Below, in pieces: positions 56,566 to 64,000 of a stretch of 64,000 bases of DNA (position 1 is its first letter; each line of letters opens with the position of its first letter). The stretch is from Litchfieldia alkalitelluris. Its GTDB lineage: Bacteria > Bacillota > Bacilli > Bacillales > Salisediminibacteriaceae. The DNA is taken from positions 2,531,920 through 2,595,919 of the forward strand of contig NZ_KZ119600.1 of assembly GCF_002153425.1 (NCBI RefSeq), in the 5' to 3' direction. The position numbers were made by a program, and so were the translations under genes. The notes beneath the pieces were generated by a model. That model saw nothing but the letters and a program-made list of their open reading frames with translations. It was not told the DNA's origin and ran no database searches.

Positions 56566-56647
56566 TTCCCCCACTCCATTTACCTCAGCTCAGGTTCCGT
56601 TTACTTTTATGTTATTAAACCCAAAGGTATATTCTACTATTTACCAA

Positions 56648-56708
56648 TTTAAACCTCCCTTTATTATCACATCCTTAAAGTAGGATTAAACAAAAAAGGA
56701 GGTTTAAA
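56648..56708 (+). promoter_or_regulatory. Hairpin that pairs with the ribosome site of SulP copy 2
   Basis: TTTAAACCTCC (56648-56658) is an exact complement of GGAGGTTTAAA (56698-56708), the ribosome site and spacer directly before the GTG at 56709. An inner hairpin ATCCT / AGGAT (56671-56686) completes a two-layer fold. The structure would block translation unless opened. Confidence 0.7.
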
Positions 56709-58157
56709 GTGAATACAGTAAAAGAACAATGGTTCGGAAACATTAGGGGCGATATTTTGTCAGGCATAGTTGTAGCGTTAGCATTAATTCCAGAAGCTAT
56801 CGCATTCTCTATTATTGCAGGAGTCGACCCTATGGTTGGTTTATATGCTTCGTTCCTAATACCAGTGGTTATCGCCTTTGTCGGTGGCAGACCGGGAATG
56901 ATTTCAGCTGCTACTGGTGCGATGGCCCTACTAATGATTGATCTTGTAGCGAGACACGGACTAGAGTATTTATTAGCGGCAACCATATTAACTGGCGTTT
57001 TACAAATCCTAGTTGGGCTCTTTAAATTAGCCCGATACATGAAATTCATCCCCCGTTCGGTTATGGTTGGATTCGTAAATGCTCTTGCCATTCTTATTTT
57101 TGAGGCACAAATCCCCCATTTATTTGGACAAGGTTGGCTTGTATTGGCTTTGGCCGCTGCCACATTAGCGATTATTTACCTTTTTCCGTATATTACTACT
57201 ATCATCCCTTCTACGCTGATAGCCATCGTTGCTCTTACGGCATATACCATGTTTTCGGGGACAAGCGTGTTTACGGTTGGAGATATGGGAACATTAACGC
57301 AAACGTTACCAGTATTTCTGCTGCCACAGGTACCGATTGCTTATGAAACATTGGCAATCATTTTTCCATACGCAATATCATTAACCATCGTTGGTATTCT
57401 CGAGTCGCTACTTACAGCTACCATTGTGGATGATATGACAGATACAGATAGTAATAAAAATAGAGAAAGTAGTGGACAAGGGGTTGCTAATATCGTTGCG
57501 GGCTGTTTTGGGGGAATGGCAGGATGTGCTATGATTGGACAATCGGTTATTAATGTTAAATCTGGAGGACGAGGTCGTCTTTCTACCCTCGTCGCCGGTA
57601 TTGTCCTTATCTTATTAATTATGGTACTTGGAAATATTGTCGTACAAATACCCATGGCAGCATTGGCTGGGGTAATGACAATGGTGTCCATTAGTACATT
57701 TGATTGGAACTCATTGCGGACGTTATTCATCGTTCCTGCCACCGATTCCATCGTAATGGTCGTAACCGTTGCTACAGTTGTCATTACTCATGACCTCTCT
57801 AAAGGGGTGTTTGCCGGAATTCTGTTAAGCGCCATCTTCTTTGTTTCCAAAATTTCTAAAGTGACGATTGAAAGTAAACTTGATGATAGGAAGAAAAAAC
57901 GGACGTATTTCATTACAGGGCAACTTTTTTTCGCTTCTGTCACGGAGCCAATCGCAGAATTTGATTTTAAAGAGGATTTGGATGAAGTGGTACTTGACTT
58001 TACTCATGCTCATATTTGGGATGACTCTGCTGTTGCAGCGATGGAAAAAATCATCACAAAATTTGAAGAAAACGGAACAGGTGTGGATGTTACAGGCCTA
58101 AATGAAGCCAGTACACTTTTAGTAAACAAACTGAGACATAAGTTAAGCAGTCATTGA
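56709..58157 (+). CDS. SulP-family anion transporter with STAS domain (copy 2)
   Basis: 482 residues, clearly paralogous to copy 1 ([38 protein letters not shown] with [13 protein letters not shown]). The GTG start has AAAGGAGG and an 11-base complementary arm upstream. About 18 bases after it lies a Usp gene, so the sulP-usp pair is duplicated in opposite orientation. Bicarbonate or sulfate transport is inferred. Confidence 0.88.
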   Translation: MNTVKEQWFGNIRGDILSGIVVALALIPEAIAFSIIAGVDPMVGLYASFLIPVVIAFVGGRPGMISAATGAMALLMIDLVARHGLEYLLAATILTGVLQILVGLFKLARYMKFIPRSVMVGFVNALAILIFEAQIPHLFGQGWLVLALAAATLAIIYLFPYITTIIPSTLIAIVALTAYTMFSGTSVFTVGDMGTLTQTLPVFLLPQVPIAYETLAIIFPYAISLTIVGILESLLTATIVDDMTDTDSNKNRESSGQGVANIVAGCFGGMAGCAMIGQSVINVKSGGRGRLSTLVAGIVLILLIMVLGNIVVQIPMAALAGVMTMVSISTFDWNSLRTLFIVPATDSIVMVVTVATVVITHDLSKGVFAGILLSAIFFVSKISKVTIESKLDDRKKKRTYFITGQLFFASVTEPIAEFDFKEDLDEVVLDFTHAHIWDDSAVAAMEKIITKFEENGTGVDVTGLNEASTLLVNKLRHKLSSH

Positions 58158-58175
58158 TAAAAGGAGGGATTGCTA

Positions 58176-58589
58176 TTGTTCAAGAAAATATTATTAGCTT
58201 CTGACGGGTCTGAATATGCTGTACGAGCAACGGAAAAAGCCATCGAAGTGGCAAAATGTAACCCAGAAACGACCATACATGTTGTGTATGTTGCTGGAGA
58301 TTCAAAAGGAGATGTACTCCAAAATTGGAACACTCTAGGTGCCCAAGAGAAGCGAAAGGAAAAGATTAGTCCTAGTGTAGAAAAAATCGAAGCAGCAAAT
58401 GTTAAATATGAGGTTAAATACTTACATGGCGAACCAGGTCCAGCAATCGTTAAACACGCTAACGATAATGATTTCGATCTCGTCGTTGTGGGCAGTCGTG
58501 GCCGTAACCGTCTACAGGAATTAGTTCTCGGTAGTGTCAGTCATAAGGTTGCTAAAAGAGCTTGCTGCGCAGTGATGATTATTAAGTAA
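58176..58589 (+). CDS. Universal stress protein (copy 2)
   Basis: About 137 residues: FKKILLASDGSEYAVRA and GSRGRNRLQELVLGSVS. TTG at 58176 is favoured (7 bases after GGAGGG), giving the same N-terminus as copy 1; a TTG at 58170 is an alternative. Downstream of SulP copy 2, same operon. Confidence 0.86.
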   Translation: MFKKILLASDGSEYAVRATEKAIEVAKCNPETTIHVVYVAGDSKGDVLQNWNTLGAQEKRKEKISPSVEKIEAANVKYEVKYLHGEPGPAIVKHANDNDFDLVVVGSRGRNRLQELVLGSVSHKVAKRACCAVMIIK

Positions 58590-58701
58590 TATCACATTTT
58601 ATTTAAGAAAAATGTATCTTGATTACCGTCTTTTTTATTAACCGAAAATCTAGATCATGAATAGTATGATAATCAAGGTTCAAGATTGCCTTCTCACTAA
58701 T

Positions 58702-58740
58702 GAATCTCTTCCATTATACGAAGAGATTTCTTATTTTTTT
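58702..58740 (+). terminator. Terminator of the sulP-usp operon (plus strand)
   Basis: AATCTCTT / AAGAGATT stem, TTATTTTTTT tail. Confidence 0.7.
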
Positions 58741-58857
58741 AAGAGTATCATTTTCTTCCATCCTGAGTTCATGTTTACGTGCCTAAAGTTGTTTGGTATA
58801 TTATACATGGAGAAAATTTAGACAGTCTAAATACTTAAACAGCGTATGGAGGGAGAA

Positions 58858-60144
58858 ATGAAAGAGAAAAATGGTATTCCACTAAATCCACCTTTTTTCT
58901 ATGGGTGGATTATTGTTTTCTTGGCAGCGATGTCCGTGTTCTTCTCAGGGCCAGGCCAAACGTATTCCATTTCCATATTTATTGATGCTTATTTAAAACA
59001 TTTTGGATGGAGCAGCACGTTAGTCTCCACCATGTATTTATTTGCTACTGCTTTAGCTGGATTCCTTCTCTTTATCATTGGTAGATTAGTTGATAAGTAT
59101 GGTCAGAGAAGTATGACGGTAATGGTTGCATTATTATTGGCTGTAGCCTGTATTTTTAATAGTTTTATTATGAATCCCGCCATGTTGTTTATCGGATTCT
59201 TTATGCTCAGGTTATTTGGGCAGGGTTCCATGACACTAATCCCTGGTACACTAATTCCGCAATGGTTTGTAGGAAAAAGAGGTCGTGCTATGAGCTTCAT
59301 GGCATTCGGTAGCTTTACGAGTGCTGCTGCACTTCCGCCTTTAAACGCATGGTTAATTGATCAGCTTGGTTGGCAATTGTCATGGCTACTATGGGCTGGT
59401 TTACTCCTGTTGATTTTTGTTCCCCTAGCTTTTATTTTCATTCGCAATAAACCTGAAGATGTGGGGTTACTTCCAGATAATTTATCAAAAAAGGAAGTAA
59501 CAGAACAAGCCAAAGAGAAATCTTCCATTCATGAAGAAACTTGGACAGTGAAAGAAGCGATGAAAACAAAAGAGTTTTGGTTATTACTTTTTTGTGTCGC
59601 TGTTCCCTCTATGGTGAATACTGGAATTGTATTTCACTTTGTCCCTATATTAGGGGAAAGCGGTATTGAACGTACGCAAGCAGCATTTATTTTAAGTATC
59701 ATGGCGATGGTATCCTTCCCGATTACGTTCCTGGCAGGCTTTATTGTAGAACGAGTAAAAGTTAATTATATACTTGCTGTAACTTTTGCCGGACAAATTG
59801 GGATTATGTTTTTGCTCGTAGCGACGGAGTCCTATTCTGCAGCAGTTGTCTTCGGAGTGGCACGTGGTATTGTCGGGGGCTTTGAAGCAATCAGTCTAGG
59901 AATCGTTTGGCCAAACTATTTTGGTCGGTACAATATTGGAAGTATTAAAGGGGTTTCCTCTACCATTATGGTCATTGGGTCTGCTTTTGGCCCCCTACCA
60001 TTTGCCTTAGCCTACGATTATTTCCAAAGCTATCAAGAAATTATCTATCTCATGATGATTTTTCCCTTAGTCGCTATGATTTTTGCTGTTGTCTCAAAAA
60101 AACCAGTTAAAAATAAGGACAAAATTCGTAGCAATGCAGTTTAA
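58858..60144 (+). CDS. MFS transporter, OFA/monocarboxylate-like
   Basis: About 428 residues with 12 segments. PPFFYGWIIVFLAAMSVFFS at the N-terminus is typical of the oxalate:formate antiporter/MCT-like group, and VDKYGQRSMTV is the loop 2-3 motif. Substrate may be a monocarboxylate, but this is inferred. GGAGGGAGAA precedes the ATG at 58858. It shares a bidirectional terminator with the convergent RNase J gene. Confidence 0.82.
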   Translation: MKEKNGIPLNPPFFYGWIIVFLAAMSVFFSGPGQTYSISIFIDAYLKHFGWSSTLVSTMYLFATALAGFLLFIIGRLVDKYGQRSMTVMVALLLAVACIFNSFIMNPAMLFIGFFMLRLFGQGSMTLIPGTLIPQWFVGKRGRAMSFMAFGSFTSAAALPPLNAWLIDQLGWQLSWLLWAGLLLLIFVPLAFIFIRNKPEDVGLLPDNLSKKEVTEQAKEKSSIHEETWTVKEAMKTKEFWLLLFCVAVPSMVNTGIVFHFVPILGESGIERTQAAFILSIMAMVSFPITFLAGFIVERVKVNYILAVTFAGQIGIMFLLVATESYSAAVVFGVARGIVGGFEAISLGIVWPNYFGRYNIGSIKGVSSTIMVIGSAFGPLPFALAYDYFQSYQEIIYLMMIFPLVAMIFAVVSKKPVKNKDKIRSNAV

Positions 60145-60161
60145 TTAATATTATTGGCACA

Positions 60162-60188
60162 AAAAAACCGTCCTCGCGACGGTTTTTT
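60162..60188. terminator. Bidirectional terminator between MFS and RNase J genes
   Basis: AAAAAACCGTC / GACGGTTTTTT stem with loop of 5; A and T runs on both sides serve both strands. Confidence 0.85.
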
Positions 60189-60191
60189 CAT

Positions 60192-61856
60192 TTATACTTC
60201 CATAATAATTGGTAGAATCATTGGTTTACGTTTTGTTTTTGCATATAAAAATGGACCAAGGACATCGGTAATTTCATTCTTTATTTCAGACCATTGGGTT
60301 GTTTTGTTTACCATTAATTGACGGAGGTGTTCCTCCATTTTTTCTTGTGCTTCATTTATTAAGTCACTTGATTCTCGCATATAAACAAAGCCTCGTGAAA
60401 TGATATCCGGTCCTGCAGTCACCTGGAATTCCTTCATATTTAATGTAACTACAACCACGACAAGTCCTTCTTCCGAAAGAATTCGTCGGTCTCTTATGAC
60501 AATGTTTCCAATATCTCCGATTCCACTTCCATCCACATACACAGATGACGATGGTATTTTCCCAGCTAGTGACGCTTCCTTTTGATCTAAAGCTAAAACC
60601 TCACCATTTTCCATAATAAAACAATTTTCTTCTTTAACGCCACAGCTTTCAGCTAATTTAACATGATGCTTAAGCATACGATACTCACCGTGTATGGGAA
60701 GAAAATACGTTGGTTGTAATAGACGGAGCATTAGCTTTTGTTCTTCTTGTCCACCGTGACCAGAGGTATGAATATCATTTAATGGGCCATGGATCACTTC
60801 CGCACCAACGCGGTACAGTTGATTAATAATTTTGTTAACACTCAGCGTATTTCCCGGAATTGGAGAAGCTGAAAAAACAACAGTATCTCCTGGGATAATT
60901 TGAATTTTATTATGTCTCCCATTAGCAATTCGTGAAAGAGCTGCCATTGGTTCTCCTTGACTTCCTGTACATAAAATCATTACTTGATCACTGGAAAGCT
61001 TATTCAACTGTGCAGCATCAATAAAGGTGTTCTTCGGTACTTTTATATATCCTAAGTCTAAAGCCAAGTCTACTGCTCTTTCCATACTTCGGCCAAAAAC
61101 AGCCACTTTTCTTCCATATTTCACTGCCGCTTCAATTGCTTGCTGAAGTCGATAGATGTTAGATGCAAAGGTTGCAAAAATAATTCTTCCATCTACATTT
61201 CGAAAAATAGTATCGATGCTTTCCCCTACCTTACGTTCAGACATTGTAATTCCAGGCATTTCACTATTGGTACTGTCTGATAGAAGACATAAAACTCCCT
61301 CTTCTCCTATTTTGGCCATTTTCGTCAAATTTGCTGGTTCACCAACTGGTGTAAAATCAAATTTAAAATCCCCTGTGTGAACAATGTTTCCAGGTGGTGT
61401 TTTTATAACGATACCGTAGGAATCAGGGATACTGTGGGTTGTTCTAAAAAAAGAAACGGAGGTTTTTGTAAACCTTACTACGTCATCCTCTTGAAATTCG
61501 ATTAACTGGGCTTCCCTTAGTAAACCGTGTTCCTCTAAATGATTACGAATCAAGCCTAAGGCTAATTTCCCTCCATATATAGGAATATTTATTTGACGAA
61601 GTAAATAAGGAATCCCACCTATATGATCTAAATGCCCGTGGGTAATAAAAAGTCCTTTAATTTTATCTTTATTTTTCTCTAAGTACGTATAATCTGGAAT
61701 CACTAAATCAATTCCTAACAACTCATCTTCAGGAAATTTAAGTCCTGCATCGATAATTATAATCTCGTCTTGAAATTGTACAGCATACATATTCTTTCCG
61801 ATCTCCCCCATACCTCCGAGGGCAAATACGGCAACTTGATGATTTTTTACTTTCAT
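60192..61856 (-). CDS. RNase J1-like ribonuclease, probable extra copy
   Basis: 554 residues, as B. subtilis RNase J1 (555). Beta-CASP metallo-beta-lactamase: [10 protein letters not shown] (metal ligands), [15 protein letters not shown] and [10 protein letters not shown], then the C-terminal domain ending [13 protein letters not shown]. It is a 5' exonuclease and endonuclease of mRNA. It is very close to J1 rather than J2 and lies next to a mobile element, away from any known rnjA context, so it may be a third RNase J. ATG at 61856 follows TTGGAGAATAG. Confidence 0.88.
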   Translation of the reverse strand: MKVKNHQVAVFALGGMGEIGKNMYAVQFQDEIIIIDAGLKFPEDELLGIDLVIPDYTYLEKNKDKIKGLFITHGHLDHIGGIPYLLRQINIPIYGGKLALGLIRNHLEEHGLLREAQLIEFQEDDVVRFTKTSVSFFRTTHSIPDSYGIVIKTPPGNIVHTGDFKFDFTPVGEPANLTKMAKIGEEGVLCLLSDSTNSEMPGITMSERKVGESIDTIFRNVDGRIIFATFASNIYRLQQAIEAAVKYGRKVAVFGRSMERAVDLALDLGYIKVPKNTFIDAAQLNKLSSDQVMILCTGSQGEPMAALSRIANGRHNKIQIIPGDTVVFSASPIPGNTLSVNKIINQLYRVGAEVIHGPLNDIHTSGHGGQEEQKLMLRLLQPTYFLPIHGEYRMLKHHVKLAESCGVKEENCFIMENGEVLALDQKEASLAGKIPSSSVYVDGSGIGDIGNIVIRDRRILSEEGLVVVVVTLNMKEFQVTAGPDIISRGFVYMRESSDLINEAQEKMEEHLRQLMVNKTTQWSEIKNEITDVLGPFLYAKTKRKPMILPIIMEV

Positions 61857-62021
61857 TTTTCTATTCTCCAATATAAATTATTTTGGTTATGTCCAATACA
61901 TCCTTACTATGTAAACTCCGAAAACTTATCCTATTTTTTCCTATCCTTCCTACTCCAATATATCATAATAAACGGCACAAGAAAAAAAGTTGATGATATG
62001 TACCATCAACTTTAAAATCGT

Positions 62022-62040
62022 GAGTGCCATGCGAGTGCCC
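62022..62040. repeat. GAGTGCC repeats matching those near integrase
   Basis: Two GAGTGCC units at 62022 and 62033, same 11-base period and orientation as at 39583-39611, followed in both cases by ATTTT. Either the far end of the element or the remains of a similar one. Confidence 0.5.
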
Positions 62041-62149
62041 ATTTTAATAAATTTATTTGATACTAAAAATACTAGACGTCACAGAAACCTTATTATATAG
62101 CACTTTATAGCATTCTATGACACTATTTATCACGGTCAAATCTTTCGCA
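62041..62149. other. Spacer near the possible right boundary
   Basis: About 110 bases without a gene. No copy of the tRNA-Sec 3' end is seen. Confidence 0.4.
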
Positions 62150-62398
62150 TTACGGGGTACCTCAATTACATACCTACCGCCTTATTTAATACGAAGCATT
62201 GAATTAAGGGAGCAGTTTGGCGATTCTCTTTCAATGATCATGTGGGAAACCGTTGATAAGGTTGGACATTCTTACTTTCCAAAACATAACAAGTCATGTT
62301 GGAAGGGATGGCATCTGTCTTCACGTATACAAAGCTTGCACAAACAACGGAAACTAAGTAATCTAGCTAATTGTGAAATATCATTTTCTATTGAATAG
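62150..62398 (+). pseudogene. Decayed copy of the 50456-51190 gene
   Basis: Fragment related to the middle of that protein: ITYLPPYLIRSIELREQF matches ITYQPSFLLRSSELGEQL, and SYFPKHNKSCWKG plus SRIQSLHKQRKL match SSFPKHNEFYWKDG and SRIQSIHQQQKI. The HTH part is shortened. No proper start. Probably remains of a related element. Confidence 0.65.
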
Positions 62399-62500
62399 TA
62401 TATTTGTACTACGCAGTATATGGATCTATTGTTTTTTCGTCTTTCTTCTTCACTTTATTCTCCGAGAGAGTTGATAAAAGAGATTGTTTAACATTGTTAC

Positions 62501-62529
62501 AACCTAATAAAAGAAGTTAGGTTTTTTAT
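62501..62529 (+). terminator. Intrinsic terminator
   Basis: AACCTAA / TTAGGTT stem then TTTTTATC. Confidence 0.6.
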
Positions 62530-62605
62530 CTCCTAAACGGAACTCCTGAATATCCATTTTCTTTTCGCCTATTCTAATTAAATAGTCGTGAAAGGAGAAT
62601 ATATA

Positions 62606-62770
62606 ATGAATCTATATGATAAATGGGATATTGTTGAAGTAAAGTTAAAGTGTATCCGATTACTTAGTTTTTTAGAATATGATGAAATCTATACTAAAAA
62701 ACATGCTGCAAAAGAACTGAGAGAAATCATAACAATGTTAGACGAAATGGACGAAGAATTGTGTTTATGA
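62606..62770 (+). CDS. Small hypothetical protein, 54 residues
   Basis: MNLYDKWDIVEVKLKCIRLL then a charged helix ending DEMDEELCL. GGAGAATATATA lies before the ATG. No family recognised. Confidence 0.5.
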   Translation: MNLYDKWDIVEVKLKCIRLLSFLEYDEIYTKKHAAKELREIITMLDEMDEELCL

Positions 62771-62810
62771 TAAAAAGCAAATTCCCATAATTTTATTGGG
62801 GTAATTATTA

Positions 62811-63566
62811 AGAAGCCTGTATCGTAGAATACGTTCTTTGGTAGATGATGATGCAAGAGTAGGTCGGAAAAGTAAATCCCAAAGTTTCTATGGATACAAG
62901 ACTGAATTTGTCATGACAACAGAGGAGCGCATAATTACTTCTGTCCGAACAGCCGATGGTTCTTACATGGATGGTAACTATGCAAAAGAAATGTTAGAGG
63001 AGACAAAAGGTGCTGGAATTAAACTAGAAGAAGTGTTTGGAGATAAAGCTTATTTTAGAAAGTCCATTTTGGATGTGATAGAGGAAATAAAGGCAACGCC
63101 TTACGTACCAGTTAGCTCCTTAGTGTACAGAATCGTTGAAAGTAAATATACCTATAACAAAGATGCCGATGAGTGGCAGTGTGATCAAGGGAATAATACT
63201 GTAAACAAAAAGTATTTTTCAACAAATACAAAAAGTGGACAATTTCAAGGTTATAGATATTATTTTGAATTAAACCAATGTAAGGCATGTCCATTACATG
63301 ATGAATGTACTGGAAAAAGTGCTAGAAAAATTATGAAGGTTGGAAAAAATACAACCGAGTTCTATGAAATATCTCAATTTCAAAAATCAGAAGAGTTCAA
63401 AGAGAAATATAAGAAAAGAGCTTCGATTGAAGGGAAAAATGCAGAACTCAAAAGGTTTCATGGCCTATCTCGAGCCAAGGGGTATGGTCTATTAAGTGTG
63501 TCGAAACAATCAAAATTAGCTGTAATCGCAGTTAATTTAAAGAGAATAGCAGCACTGATATCATAA
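62811..63566 (+). pseudogene. 5'-truncated IS1182-family transposase
   Basis: The frame begins abruptly near 62811 (stop at 62802-62804) and lacks the N-terminal third to half. What remains has the DDE-type core: SLVDDDARVGRKS, VFGDKAYFRKS, the Cys-rich NQCKACPLHDECTG and KRASIEGKNAELKRFHGLS. No inverted ends recognised. It is a remnant. Confidence 0.75.
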
Positions 63567-63864
63567 AAAAAGAGAGAGGATACTAGCAATCCCCCCTCAC
63601 CTACCATATATATGGTAAAACTGACTTTTATAAAATTACTTTTGAGAATTTTTCTGTAATTACAGAAGGCGAAGAAATATAAATGGACTTTTTCACTAGT
63701 CTCGAACCGTCCCCGTTTGCCTCTATGTAACCAATTAAAACCCATTTAGTTTCCATTTCCCTCGAAGAAATCTGTTTATTTGTAATAATTATACAATAAT
63801 TGTTTTATTTTGGTAGTTTTCAATGTACAATTACTTTTATACTAATATATAGGAGAGATTAAAG
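63567..63864. other. Gene-free spacer
   Basis: About 300 bases between the transposase remnant and the last gene start. CCATATATATGG and an AT-rich promoter-like tract are seen, nothing more. Confidence 0.4.
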
Positions 63865-64000
63865 ATGAGAAAATTACAGACCGGAATTATTTTTGCAAAT
63901 TATTATTAGTAACTTCCTTTTTTACTTTTTTTGGCGAAAGTTCTGCGGAAAAAGATTTCACTACAGAGTACCTTGAAAGGTCAAATAGAGGTGTTAATCT
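63865..64000 (+). pseudogene. Start of a probable secreted protein with a frame break, cut by the window end
   Basis: AGGAGAGATTAAAG precedes the ATG. The first frame reads MRKLQTGIIFANYY then TAG; a one-base shift continues LLVTSFFTFFGESSAEKDFT with a signal-peptide core. The protein runs past 64000. Broken gene or sequencing error. Confidence 0.4.

Larger units (their letters stand above)
39508..62040. mobile_element. Putative integrative element in tRNA-Sec (right end uncertain)
   Basis: Integrase and excisionase genes lie directly next to the 3' end of tRNA-Sec, pointing towards it. Rightward come nucleases, a replication-relaxation protein, unknown genes and accessory transport genes. 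GAGTGCC direct repeats with 11-base spacing occur at 39583-39611 and again at 62022-62040, in the same orientation, possible arm-type integrase sites. I could not find a second copy of the tRNA 3' end, so the right boundary, and whether genes from 53 kb on belong to it, remain open. Confidence 0.5.

Noticed and set aside
63458-63745. 95-residue minus-strand frame near the transposase remnant
   Set aside because: It is antisense to the transposase end and lacks a ribosome site.
41172-64000. Second copy of the tRNA-Sec 3' end (attR)
   Set aside because: I looked for GGTTCGATTCCCAGACGG and its complement and saw none, so no att copy is claimed.

Overview
This window is chromosomal DNA from a low-GC, endospore-forming Bacillaceae (Firmicutes); I cannot fix the genus. 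The evidence is four small acid-soluble spore protein genes (tlp, sspN, sspO, sspP), a LysM-GH18 cortex-lytic enzyme, the aconitase/spore-protein neighbourhood familiar from Bacillus, strong AGGAGG ribosome sites, and intergenic repeat families that I know from Bacillaceae genomes.

Layout. (1) 1-18,000 is mostly ordinary chromosome: a P-loop protein, a PHP phosphoesterase, nadE, tlp, a thioesterase, a double AAA+ ATPase, small membrane proteins, an MFS exporter with a winged-helix regulator, an EamA transporter, SleL, a DedA-like protein, VanZ, sspN, a FbpB-like protein and a DUF421 protein. (2) 18,380-19,435 is a GC-rich tandem array built on an 82-bp unit, next to citB. (3) 22,600-27,850 has sspO and sspP, then selA, a small membrane protein, a selenoprotein of the SelT/SelW/Rdx type, selD and a 52-bp tandem array. 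(4) 28,000-39,500 has an amidase, an SDR/acyl-CoA synthetase pair, maa, a histidyl-tRNA synthetase behind a leader peptide with three His codons, selB and tRNA-Sec. (5) From 39,508 rightward lies a putative integrative element in the 3' end of tRNA-Sec. It carries integrase, excisionase, an Mrr-like membrane nuclease, homing/HNH nucleases, a replication-relaxation protein and unknown genes. Further right are two divergent SulP-Usp pairs flanking a beta-propeller gene, an MFS carrier and an extra RNase J1-like gene. (6) 62,000-64,000 is decayed mobile DNA.

The main functional story is a complete selenocysteine system: selA, selB, selD and the UCA tRNA (selC). Two genes have an in-frame UGA that is most likely read as selenocysteine. 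One is selD itself (UGA at 26474-26476). The other is a CxxU thioredoxin-fold protein (26066-26302, minus strand), which conventional gene calling would miss or truncate. Each UGA has a bacterial SECIS-like hairpin at a suitable distance.

The second story is control in RNA. A histidine leader peptide and terminator precede hisS. Two hairpins in the island pair with strong Shine-Dalgarno sites, before a SulP gene and before a ParB-like gene. Two island genes are split by a one-base frame change. One of these is at an A9 run, so slippage is possible.

No rRNA genes and no CRISPR array were seen. I found no second copy of the tRNA-Sec 3' end by eye, so the right boundary of the element is unresolved.
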